From an uncultured Candidatus Melainabacteria bacterium (GTDB taxonomy: Bacteria; Cyanobacteriota; Vampirovibrionia; Gastranaerophilales; Gastranaerophilaceae), in NCBI GenBank assembly GCA_934754775.1, contig CAKVIM010000012.1, forward strand, positions 1 to 56,714: a stretch of DNA of 56,714 nt. Direction: 5' to 3'. The notes under the pieces were generated by a model that did no database searches, was not told where the DNA came from, and saw only the letters and a list, made by a program, of their open reading frames with translations. The translations under genes were made by a program, and so were the position numbers. This document shows positions 49,795 through 56,714 of the stretch, piece by piece; the stretch's first letter is position 1, and every line of letters starts with the position of its first letter.

Positions 49795-50652
49795 TTACAA
49801 GTCCTGAATATCTTTGCTTGCAGATTCAATATCATCCTTAAGCATTTTTCTAACGATGTCACCTTGAGTATCTAACATCTTACATACAGTTTCGATGTTT
49901 GCAACTTTTTGAGAAAGTATCGTGTCAGCATTTGATAGAATGTTGCTGGATACTGATTGATAAGCTGATAAAGCGGCAGATGTTGTTCCTTGCATCAAGT
50001 TACCCATAACAACTGCAGGCAAACCGAATTCACCCAAATATGGAGCTGCAGCGGTCATAATACCACCCCAACCTGATACAATACCTGCTAACGGCATCAA
50101 TATGTTTGCGGCTCCGATTCCGTAACCATTTGCGGTACCTACGCCATAAGCTGCTGTGCTTGCAATATCTGCAATACTTCCGATACCGGAAGCGAAACCT
50201 GTTGTTGCACCGTCAGAAGAGCCAAAACCTGTTAAAAGATCTTGGATGCCTGACGCACCACCGGTTGTCGCACCGCTTTGACGGTATCCGTAATTTGCTG
50301 CATAACCGCTTGGAAATCCTGAATAATTACCAAGACTGTTTACACCGAATGATGAATAAGTGCCGGTTGTTCCGCCTGTACCACCTGTGTACTGTGACCA
50401 ATAAGAAGTCCCGGGGATATTCATTGCTTGGGTTCCGCCCAATGTTGTCATAAAAGCGGATGGAGCAAACAAGCTTGCTAATTGATACAAGAACCCGCCT
50501 GCGGCTTCAAATCCGGTACCGGAACTTGCTGAGCCGGAAACAGTTAAATCTCTTAATCTGTCATAAGTTTCATACAGCATAACCTTGGCGTCAGCAGATG
50601 CCGCACCATATTTGTTTGCTATTACTAAGTATCCATCGTTTTTGTATGACAT
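49795..50652 (-). CDS. Glycine-rich protein of unknown function, 285 aa
   Basis: The helical N-terminus (YLVIANKYGAASADAKVMLY) and C-terminus (ILSNADTILSQKVANIETVC, then helical Lys/Asp) flank a large Gly/Thr/Tyr/Ser-rich middle (GTTGTYSSFGVNSLGNYSGF) with hydrophobic Gly/Ala stretches. Low-complexity middle with helical ends is reminiscent of secreted or surface-assembling proteins; no signal peptide is present. The start at 50652 has GAGGAA upstream; six earlier in-frame codons lack support. It is bracketed by two copies of an AT-rich fold-back repeat. Confidence 0.7.
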   Translation of the reverse strand: MSYKNDGYLVIANKYGAASADAKVMLYETYDRLRDLTVSGSASSGTGFEAAGGFLYQLASLFAPSAFMTTLGGTQAMNIPGTSYWSQYTGGTGGTTGTYSSFGVNSLGNYSGFPSGYAANYGYRQSGATTGGASGIQDLLTGFGSSDGATTGFASGIGSIADIASTAAYGVGTANGYGIGAANILMPLAGIVSGWGGIMTAAAPYLGEFGLPAVVMGNLMQGTTSAALSAYQSVSSNILSNADTILSQKVANIETVCKMLDTQGDIVRKMLKDDIESASKDIQDL

Positions 50653-50670
50653 GATTTTGTTCCTCTTCAA

Positions 50671-50812
50671 AGGTAATAAGTTAATGAGGGAATAGGAGAA
50701 TAAGTGGTATTAAATTTTTTTCTATAAATTACGTTTAATAAGCGAATTATTTTTTAATTATTTTAAAACCTCTTATTCCCTTATTACCCTATTGCCTTAT
50801 TACCTTATTTGA
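50671..50812. repeat. AT-rich fold-back repeat, copy b
   Basis: About 142 bp, similar to copy a, with shared AATAAGTGGTATTAA and CTCTTATTCCCTTATTACCC blocks. Ends GGTAATAAG and CTTATTACC are inverted. It lies directly after the stop of the 653-aa gene. Confidence 0.8.
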
Positions 50813-50819
50813 CTACCTA

Positions 50820-52781
50820 TTATCCGCCGAATGTCTTAAATGATTTTTCGACGTTATCCTTAACAACCTTAGATACAGCATCGATTTCTGTTGATAGAGC
50901 GTTTTGTTCTGTATCCAGCTGTTTAAGTCTTAATTCAAGCTGCAAATCTTCTTGCTGAATTAAAGAAGTTTTTGCGTTGATATCTTGAATCATTTTATCG
51001 TACTGTGCGTTTTCGTAATAGTATTGGTTCATTGCATCTTGATAAGCTGCATCATCAGTGATTGTTTCCATACTAAGAGTGTACATCACAGTATCATCTT
51101 CCATACGAATTGATGTAAATCTGCCGTTGCTGTCTGTTTCCAACAAAGCTTTTTTCGTATCTTCGATTTTCGTAGAAACATAGCTTGCGTTGTAATAAGC
51201 AAGATTAGTTTGTCCGTCAATGTGGTTTGGGCCTGTTCCTGAATTATAGCTGTTGTATAAGCCTTCCAAAGTTGAATAGTATGTTTTGCCGTTCAATGTG
51301 AACTGGTATATACCGCCGGTGTAGTTTCCGTCAGCATCAAAACAATTGTTGATATCGGCGTTAATTCCTTGTGCCTGCATATCCTTTACAACTTGTTTAA
51401 TCTCAGCCTTCTGATCATCAGTCAGGGTTTCTAATAGTGTTAACTTGCAGTTACCGATGTATTCAGGAGCTTGTAATGCTTCGTATGCAGCTTTTGCAGC
51501 ATTATAGTCATCAATTGTTGTTTGATTTTTTGCTTCAAAATCTTCCAACTCTTGTTTTGCTTTATTATAATTTGTTTGAGCAGTTAGAGCATCTGCTGCA
51601 GCACTCGCTTGGGTCTTTTGAGCTTCTGTTAAAGTTGTATCAGCTATATCAAGAGCTGATTTTGCACTGGTTTCAGCAGCCGTATATGCACTAAGGTTTT
51701 CGTTCGCTGCATCATAAGATGCTTTCGCTGCATTATATGCATTTGTTTTGTTAATAATATCTTTATCATAATTAGCTGCTTTAGATAAAACACTGCCATC
51801 TGCACCTGTAGTATAAGTTGGAATAGCAACGTCTGCGGTGCTTCCCAAGGCTTTTGTTATATCATCTTTAAAGACAATCTTGCCACCTGAATAATAGACA
51901 TTGTCTAAATTAAATGTTGAATCCAGTGCACCTTCTTCTTTCAATTTGGCTATAGCTTCATTTACTGCAGTTTGTGACGCTTGATCCAAATTGTTGTAAT
52001 TGATATAATCTACATTATCTATTTTATACCCGTTAGTAATGGATGTAATTTTAGTATTGCTACCTGTGATTGAACCTGAAGTATAGTTTGAAAGAGTTGC
52101 AGCAGTAGCTTTTGCGTCTGCTAATGCTTTATCAGCAGTTTCATAATTTGTTTTAATAGTATCATAGCCCGAATCAGTTTTATATTTGCTCGTAGCTGCG
52201 ACCGCATTATTATAAGCTGCTTGAGCTGCATCTCTCGCTTTTTGGGCAGCTTCTGTAGCGGCAGTAGAAGTTGTTAAAACAGAATTGGCTTCATCTAAAG
52301 CTTTTTGTGCAGCTTCCAAATTAGCTTTCAAGCGTTCATAATCTTCTTTTATCTGGTTATAAGAACTGGCTGTAGAAGTCAATCTTGCAGCTGCAGCACT
52401 CAATGTAGCGTAATCAGTGCTTGTACCTTTAGTATTAAACTGAACTTGCGGGTCGTTCATCTTTTTCTGTGAACCGGTATAAACATTAGAATTATAGTGA
52501 TAAGTTACTACATAGTTGTAGTTTTCATCACTCGTACCCAATTGCTCCCATTTATCCATCGTAACTTCATTTACGCCGTCAGTATATGAGTACTGCGTCT
52601 TAGTGTAATCCTGTGTACTAGGCGGAATCGGCACACTCAAACCCAACATTTGGTTAAACAAATTCGCAGACTGATTAGACAAAACCGTACGTGCTTGGTT
52701 AATCTGTTGTCCTTCGTATTCGCAATTTGATTTTCTTGCAACCAGAGCTAAATATCTGGCTTGAGATGCTGCCATACCCAT
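50820..52781 (-). CDS. Large coiled-coil protein, long member of the MGxxAS family
   Basis: 653 aa. N-terminal helix MGMAASQARYLALVARKSNC, then E-Y-E-G-Q-Q-I-N-Q-A-R-T. An insert rich in Ser/Thr/Tyr and Ala-rich coiled coil (EAAQKALDEANSVLTTSTAA; AADALTAQTNYNKAKQELED) follows. A compact region with GKTYYSTLEGLYNSYNSGTG appears, and a C-terminal coiled coil (LQLELRLKQLDTEQNALSTE) closes it. The N- and C-terminal helices match those of the 113-aa protein. No signal peptide. The start at 52781 has TAGGAG about 9 nt upstream, preferred over a start 11 codons earlier. Unrecognised; repeated helical layout suits a secreted or assembling protein. Confidence 0.75.
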   Translation of the reverse strand: MGMAASQARYLALVARKSNCEYEGQQINQARTVLSNQSANLFNQMLGLSVPIPPSTQDYTKTQYSYTDGVNEVTMDKWEQLGTSDENYNYVVTYHYNSNVYTGSQKKMNDPQVQFNTKGTSTDYATLSAAAARLTSTASSYNQIKEDYERLKANLEAAQKALDEANSVLTTSTAATEAAQKARDAAQAAYNNAVAATSKYKTDSGYDTIKTNYETADKALADAKATAATLSNYTSGSITGSNTKITSITNGYKIDNVDYINYNNLDQASQTAVNEAIAKLKEEGALDSTFNLDNVYYSGGKIVFKDDITKALGSTADVAIPTYTTGADGSVLSKAANYDKDIINKTNAYNAAKASYDAANENLSAYTAAETSAKSALDIADTTLTEAQKTQASAAADALTAQTNYNKAKQELEDFEAKNQTTIDDYNAAKAAYEALQAPEYIGNCKLTLLETLTDDQKAEIKQVVKDMQAQGINADINNCFDADGNYTGGIYQFTLNGKTYYSTLEGLYNSYNSGTGPNHIDGQTNLAYYNASYVSTKIEDTKKALLETDSNGRFTSIRMEDDTVMYTLSMETITDDAAYQDAMNQYYYENAQYDKMIQDINAKTSLIQQEDLQLELRLKQLDTEQNALSTEIDAVSKVVKDNVEKSFKTFGG

Positions 52782-53022
52782 AATGGTATCTCCTATTTTT
52801 CTCCCTCTCTTCACAGAAAGGGCTGTGGTGATATATTCACCCGCATTGTACTACATTCTTCTATTCTTGCTTTTAATGGGATATTACTAAAAGTCAATTC
52901 TTATAATAGTATTATATAGTATTTTTACAAAATTTAACAAAAAGAAAAATTAAAAATCATACATTTGATGTAGATGATTATGAAAAAATCATACTATTAG
53001 TGGAGTCTGTTTTTAAGTCAGC

Positions 53023-53793
53023 TTAACAAAATTTACTCATAGAAATAAAACCGGACAAAGTTGAACTATTAGCACTATGATTTCTCTCAGTAACTTTATT
53101 ACTGCAATTTCCTTCTACAGTTTTAAATGAGCCATCAGCATTAACTGCTGTTACAATACCTGTGTGAGATTTTCCGCCTTTTTTCTCTATCATAATATCG
53201 CCAACTTTAACATTGTTTGCAATGAAGTTAGCTTTTTGAGAAGCAGGTAATTCCTTGTAGCAATTATTACTCTTACCCCAATCTCGCAAAGAATTTACAG
53301 ACGCAAGTGTGCTAAATGATGAAGGCAGTTTACTACCAAAAGTTTGTTTAATATTATAGGCTACGAAGTCCGCACACCAAGGTCGAGTCCTTCCGCCGGA
53401 GAACAAACGATTGCCTTCACTGTCAGAATTTACTTTTCCGATATAGCTTTTTGCTTTATTAACAAGTTGTAGCTGTAAAGCACCTCCAGAGGAACCGGAA
53501 TAAGTAAAGCTATCACCAATATTGCTTGTAAAATTGAAAGCCGGTAAAGAAAAGTTAAAATTAAAATTATTCAAACAATTATTCGTCGGAAGTGTTGCAT
53601 TTGAATAATTCCAAACATTATTAGTCGAAAACATTGCATTCTTCGAGATAAAATCTTTAAAAGATTGGTCAAATTGGACAAACAAAGATGTAAAATCAGG
53701 CAATATAGGAACGTCCAAAAACGAAACCGACGGGGTGTCCGCCATCCCGCTAAATAGGTTATTAAGATTTGCAAATGGGTTCCATAAATTCAT
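53023..53793 (-). CDS. CHAP-domain peptidoglycan hydrolase
   Basis: 256 aa. The C-terminal CHAP (Cys, His-dependent amidohydrolase/peptidase) domain lies at about residues 110-255. The catalytic Cys is in RPWCADFVAYNIK, the His in KSHTGIVTAVN, and a polar residue in FKTVEGNCSN. DIMIEKKGGKSH precedes the His as usual. The N-terminal 100 residues are Phe/Asn-rich and low complexity (NCLNNFNFNFSLPAFNFTSN), with no signal peptide. CHAP enzymes cut peptidoglycan cross-bridges or stems. Here it may be delivered by a secretion route or act on lysis. AAGGA precedes ATG. It leads the minus-strand cluster. Confidence 0.85.
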   Translation of the reverse strand: MNLWNPFANLNNLFSGMADTPSVSFLDVPILPDFTSLFVQFDQSFKDFISKNAMFSTNNVWNYSNATLPTNNCLNNFNFNFSLPAFNFTSNIGDSFTYSGSSGGALQLQLVNKAKSYIGKVNSDSEGNRLFSGGRTRPWCADFVAYNIKQTFGSKLPSSFSTLASVNSLRDWGKSNNCYKELPASQKANFIANNVKVGDIMIEKKGGKSHTGIVTAVNADGSFKTVEGNCSNKVTERNHSANSSTLSGFISMSKFC

Positions 53794-53862
53794 CGCTTAT
53801 ATCCTTAAATATATAAAGTATATATTTAATAAATAATTGCTTTTTTGTAACAAATCTTAATC

Positions 53863-54303
53863 TTACCAGTTTTCAGAACCATATGGCTTGTACTTATTGA
53901 TAAAAGCTTGGTGTTTATCTATAATCCGCTGCAATTCGGGTTCTTGTTTCACCCTGATTGAATAATCCAAAATCTCTTCTTTAAGCTTGCGAACCTGTTG
54001 TTTAACCCGTTCGTTTTCCATAAAAACAAATCCTTCATATCCGCAACCTTCCGGTAAAAATGCAAAAGGCGATTTTGGATAATCCGAACAAACTTCCGGT
54101 TTTTCAGGGTTTGTACACAAATTATCCTCTAAGTATTTACAACGACAAAATGTGATATTTTCTCTTTTCCCAATCACAGCTAACATTCGCTCAAATTTTT
54201 CATCAAGAGTTTGGATTCCATCTCTATACATTACTCTTTTGGAGAAATCAACGGCTATATTATCGCAGCATTTCCCGCACTTGTTACAATAATCTTTTTC
54301 CAT
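53863..54303 (-). CDS. YkgJ-family cysteine-cluster protein
   Basis: 146 aa. The motif CNKCGKCCDN at the N-terminus (C-x2-C-x2-C-C) and later cysteines (FCRCKYLEDNLC; EVCSDYP) are the YkgJ/UPF0153 zinc or iron cluster signature. Function of the family is unclear; many members are annotated as Fe-S oxidoreductase-like. The C-terminal helix is charged. ATG 54303 lies 6 nt after a clear TTGACT-N17-TAAAAT promoter, so the mRNA may be leaderless. It is convergent with nothing and 69 nt upstream of the CHAP start on the same strand. Confidence 0.88.
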   Translation of the reverse strand: MEKDYCNKCGKCCDNIAVDFSKRVMYRDGIQTLDEKFERMLAVIGKRENITFCRCKYLEDNLCTNPEKPEVCSDYPKSPFAFLPEGCGYEGFVFMENERVKQQVRKLKEEILDYSIRVKQEPELQRIIDKHQAFINKYKPYGSENW

Positions 54304-54309
54304 ATTCCT

Positions 54310-54338
54310 ATTTTATACATTTAATAAAGGATAGTCAA
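54310..54338 (-). promoter_or_regulatory. ykgJ-type gene promoter, leaderless geometry
   Basis: Minus strand: TTGACT (54333-54338), 17-nt spacer, TAAAAT (54310-54315), ending 6 nt before ATG 54303. Confidence 0.65.
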
Positions 54339-54389
54339 AAACGTAAAGATGTAATATTATGGAAATTAAGATAAGATAGGAGAGATATT

Positions 54390-54791
54390 ATGAAAAGATT
54401 ATTTTTGACTTTTGGACTACTTGCAATAATAAATATTCCTGCTATGGCTGACGGAAATGCGTTCACACCATTAAATTTTAATGATACTCAATATGGTACG
54501 CCAAAAACAACTTCTGCAGCTTCATCAACTGCAGCTCCAACAGCTTCTTCTGTTGACGGTGACGCTATCGGGAACGGAAATATTCAAAACGCAATTTTGC
54601 AACTGGACAATGCTCAAGTCGATATTAGAAACGATTTGTTAAACTGCAAAACAAAATTTGCTGACGTTGATGCCCAATATAAGCTTGTTAAATCGGAAAG
54701 AAAAGCTTTGAAAAAACAAGTTAGTACAATCGAAAAACGCATCAAAGAAATTGACAAAGCAAAAGAAAAAATCAGAAAAAATATGTTATAA
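54390..54791 (+). CDS. Exported coiled-coil protein, 133 aa
   Basis: Signal peptide MKRLFLTFGLLAIINIPAMA (cleavage AMA/D). A Ser/Thr/Ala linker (about 38-55) precedes a coiled coil (NIQNAILQLDNAQVDIRNDL; YKLVKSERKALKKQVSTIEK), ending Lys-rich. Similar in style to periplasmic YbgF-type coiled-coil proteins or OmpH/Skp-like chaperones, but I cannot assign it. AGGAGAGATATT precedes ATG. Monocistronic, with a terminator after. Confidence 0.75.
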   Translation: MKRLFLTFGLLAIINIPAMADGNAFTPLNFNDTQYGTPKTTSAASSTAAPTASSVDGDAIGNGNIQNAILQLDNAQVDIRNDLLNCKTKFADVDAQYKLVKSERKALKKQVSTIEKRIKEIDKAKEKIRKNML

Positions 54792-54803
54792 AAAGTTATA
54801 ATA

Positions 54804-54839
54804 AAAGGGGCTGGCACCTTCGGTGCCAGCCCCTTTTTC
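54804..54839. terminator. Bidirectional terminator
   Basis: AAAAGGGGCTGGCACC/GGTGCCAGCCCCTTTT with a TTCG loop, between genes ending at 54791 (+) and 54843 (-). Confidence 0.95.
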
Positions 54840-54842
54840 TAC

Positions 54843-55163
54843 CTATTGTTTTGGCTGCTGAAACAAAGGCGTGCTGCGGTTCTGCATACAAACTCCGAAT
54901 TGACAGCTTGAATTGTAGCTGTAGTCGCTTTCTGCAGGAGAAAATTGACGGATTTGTTGTCCGATGTCACTTCTATCAACAGGGTTTAAACGTCCTTCCG
55001 GAGTGCCTGAAAATTCACTAATATTGCTTTTGTGATTATAAATAGGCTCAACCTGCTCCCTAAACCCCGGGAGCTGACAAACAGTTTCTGAGCCGTCAAT
55101 CGGACAAGCTGCAAAAGTCGGAATTGCAAATAATAATGCTGATAATATTAAAAACTTTTTCAT
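54843..55163 (-). CDS. Small exported protein, 106 aa
   Basis: Signal peptide MKKFLILSALLFAIPTFAA (cleavage near TFA/A). The mature part of about 87 residues has four cysteines (CPIDGSETVC; SSCQFGVC) that could make disulfides, and is Pro/Gln/Ser-rich and probably extended (FSGTPEGRLNPVDRSDIGQQ). No domain recognised. AAGGAG lies upstream of ATG. Periplasmic or surface. Confidence 0.75.
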   Translation of the reverse strand: MKKFLILSALLFAIPTFAACPIDGSETVCQLPGFREQVEPIYNHKSNISEFSGTPEGRLNPVDRSDIGQQIRQFSPAESDYSYNSSCQFGVCMQNRSTPLFQQPKQ

Positions 55164-55328
55164 AATTTAACTCCTTTTACCTCTTATATAGTAAGCTCAT
55201 TTCTTTGTTTAACATTGCCCAAATCGGCTAAGTTAATTTGACAATTTTTTACATTTCAACTTTTTGTAGGATACGTTTTTTGAGAGTATAATGATAATAT
55301 ACATATATGGGATTTGGAGGTATTGTAG

Positions 55329-56519
55329 TTGTACGCTTATCAACAGCAACAAAGAACAGCAAACAGATTGCACGTAGTGCCTGATAAAAGACACAACGTA
55401 CACAGACATATTGCCAAGAAAAAGAAAACCAATCCGCTAGTTGAATTAGTAAGGCTTTTGGTTGTATTTTCGTTCCTTGGAGCGTTTATGCATTTCGTTT
55501 TCCCAACTTGCTTTAACCGACTTATCCAACAGGTATTTATGCCTAATAATGTGGCTTTATCTACAAAACCTACGGCAGGCATGGCTTCTAACAAATGGAA
55601 GAAACCTGTGGGGGCTGATTTGTACACAATTGCCAATCCTACAACAAAATATTTAAGCAATGATATGTTTAATAATCGCTTGCTTATGACACCTACCATT
55701 CAAAAAACACACAGCGAAATTACAACAATGTATCACACTAACGAGATGACCGGCCTAAAATCACAACTTCAGGGTTTGATGTCACAATACCCGATGATTA
55801 AGCCTTCAATCTATGTTTGGGAATATGAAAACGGCAAATATGTAGATATTAACGGAGATAGCCTATATTCTGCAGCAAGTATTATCAAATTGCCTGTACT
55901 TGTCAGATTGTTCAAATCAATAGAAGCAAACCAGATGACAATTTATGATGAAATGTTGCTTACGGATTATTACCAATCACCGGGATCCGGAAATCTTCAA
56001 TATGCACAAACAGGTCGCAAATATTCGCTTGACAGCCTCGCAAAAACAATGATTCAGGATTCTGATAATACTTCAACAAACATGATTATGTCAAAATTGG
56101 GTGGCATGGACGATATTAACGTTGGGTTGAGAGATTGGGGCATCTCTACAACTTATGTAAGAACTTGGTTACCTGATTTAAAAGGTACAAATAAAACAAC
56201 CGCAAAGGACATGGCTAAAATTCTTTATAATCTCGATAACCCTGGGTTCTTGAATGTAAACTCAAGAGAATTTATTATTGATTATTTAAGCCACGTAAAA
56301 AATAACAGATTAATAGCTGCAGGTCTTGGTGACGGTGCAATGTTTATTCACAAAACAGGTGACATCGGCACTATGCTTGGAGATGCAGGTATTGTATTTG
56401 CTCCAAACGGCAAAAAATATATCATTGTAATTTTAGCAAACAGACCTCATAATGCTCCTCAAGGAAAAGATTTTATAGTAAAAGCATCAAGCATCATATA
56501 TAAGGCAATCGTCGGATAA
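55329..56519 (+). CDS. Membrane-anchored class-A-fold serine hydrolase lacking Glu166
   Basis: 396 aa. A basic N-terminus, one transmembrane helix (about 40-60) and a class A beta-lactamase/PBP-like domain (about 145-395). The catalytic SxxK is SIIK (Ser 184, Lys 187), the second motif SDN is in QDSDNTSTN, and the third is KTG in HKTGDIG. In the omega-loop position the sequence is TWLPDLKGTNKTT. The deacylating Glu166 and Asn170 of true class A enzymes are replaced (Leu and Lys). Efficient penicillin hydrolysis is therefore unlikely; a PBP-like or other cell-wall hydrolase is more probable. TTG start with TTTGGAGG 9 nt upstream. Confidence 0.87.
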   Translation: MYAYQQQQRTANRLHVVPDKRHNVHRHIAKKKKTNPLVELVRLLVVFSFLGAFMHFVFPTCFNRLIQQVFMPNNVALSTKPTAGMASNKWKKPVGADLYTIANPTTKYLSNDMFNNRLLMTPTIQKTHSEITTMYHTNEMTGLKSQLQGLMSQYPMIKPSIYVWEYENGKYVDINGDSLYSAASIIKLPVLVRLFKSIEANQMTIYDEMLLTDYYQSPGSGNLQYAQTGRKYSLDSLAKTMIQDSDNTSTNMIMSKLGGMDDINVGLRDWGISTTYVRTWLPDLKGTNKTTAKDMAKILYNLDNPGFLNVNSREFIIDYLSHVKNNRLIAAGLGDGAMFIHKTGDIGTMLGDAGIVFAPNGKKYIIVILANRPHNAPQGKDFIVKASSIIYKAIVG

Positions 56520-56548
56520 TTTTTTGTAAAAATTTGTAAAGATTTATC

Positions 56549-56580
56549 AATATTTGCGTTAAATAACGCAAATATTTTTA
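56549..56580 (+). terminator. Terminator after serine hydrolase
   Basis: AATATTTGCGTT/AACGCAAATATT with a 4-nt loop and a T tail. Confidence 0.85.
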
Positions 56581-56638
56581 TGTTCAGATTTTTTTAATAG
56601 TATGATAGTTGTACGTCAATTATAAAAAGGGAATTGCT

Positions 56639-56714
56639 ATGAGAAATTTGAAACACAAACTTTCGATTTTAGCTATGACAGCGTTATTTGCATCAATGCA
56701 AGTTAGCTATGCGG
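56639..56714 (+). CDS. Start of an exported protein, cut by window edge
   Basis: ATG 56639 with AAAGGGA upstream. The visible 25 residues (MRNLKHKLSILAMTALFASM, then Q-V-S-Y-A) form a Sec signal peptide with likely cleavage after SYA. The rest lies outside the window, so nothing can be said of function. TATGAT at 56601-56606 may be its -10. Confidence 0.7.
   Translation, partial: MRNLKHKLSILAMTALFASMQVSYA

Noticed and set aside
49646..50812. CRISPR-like array from the repeated TTATTCCC/TTACCC units
   Set aside because: The repeats are contiguous low-complexity arms of two fold-back elements, without regularly spaced unique spacers or cas genes.
55329..56519. Antibiotic-resistance class A beta-lactamase
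   Set aside because: The omega-loop Glu166 and Asn170 equivalents are missing and the protein is membrane-anchored.

Overview
The window is AT-rich DNA from a Gram-negative-type bacterium: it has Sec signal peptides, lipoproteins, a flagellar MS-ring gene and a TolC-like protein pair. The EF-Tu fragment, folate-dependent TrmFO, DnaG-RpoD pair, c-di-GMP proteins, Maf-like protein and many lineage-specific secreted or coiled-coil proteins together suggest a gut-type non-photosynthetic cyanobacterial relative (Vampirovibrionia/Melainabacteria, Gastranaerophilales). That placement is inference from recalled protein character, not from a search.

Layout. 1-5400: 3' part of tuf, a small redox-disulfide protein, an NfeD/SPFH membrane pair, a secreted protein, a phosphohexomutase, a possible structured RNA and a stand-alone LuxR-type HTH. 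5384-10260: folP with an N-terminal extension, a PAS histidine kinase with a degenerate ATP site, and a GAF-GGDEF-HD-GYP protein. 10300-18800: aspartate kinase, two large lineage-specific proteins (669 and 824 aa), trmFO and a MerR regulator. 18900-19560: tRNA-Leu(GAG) embedded in partial direct and inverted copies of itself. 19600-25200: small genes, dut, zinc ribbon, nagZ, a TPR protein and a repeat-rich gap. 25200-29400: an isolated fliE-fliF pair and a CHASE2-GGDEF cyclase. 29400-32700: palindromic repeats, two tandem paralogues and initiator tRNA-fMet, again with a truncated copy of its own 5' end. 32976-35947: dnaG-rpoD. 36000-44800: SIMPL lipoprotein, TPR protein, a gene broken by one TGA, an XRE regulator, a TolC-like pair, a Maf/DUF115 protein and a TrmB regulator. 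44900-48640: glycine-zipper protein, ilvD carrying an in-frame repeat insertion, and 5-FTHF cyclo-ligase. 48670-53800: a minus-strand cluster of lineage-specific coiled-coil proteins separated by fold-back repeats and led by a CHAP hydrolase. 53860-56714: YkgJ protein, small secreted proteins and a class-A-fold serine hydrolase lacking the deacylation Glu.

Genes that probably work together: folP, trmFO and 5-FTHF cyclo-ligase (folate one-carbon metabolism); fliE/fliF, Maf and the two c-di-GMP proteins (motility or surface behaviour); dnaG-rpoD (replication and transcription initiation); lysC and ilvD (amino acid synthesis); NagZ, CHAP and the serine hydrolase (cell wall).

Most unusual signals: (1) both tRNA genes have promoters placed upstream of truncated copies of the tRNA 5' end, with shared intervening sequence and inverted D-arm fragments; (2) at least five genes have a -10 hexamer ending exactly 6 nt before ATG and no clear Shine-Dalgarno, predicting leaderless mRNAs; (3) a dispersed palindromic repeat sits in frame inside ilvD; (4) a small and a large version of one coiled-coil family lie in a cluster punctuated by fold-back repeats.
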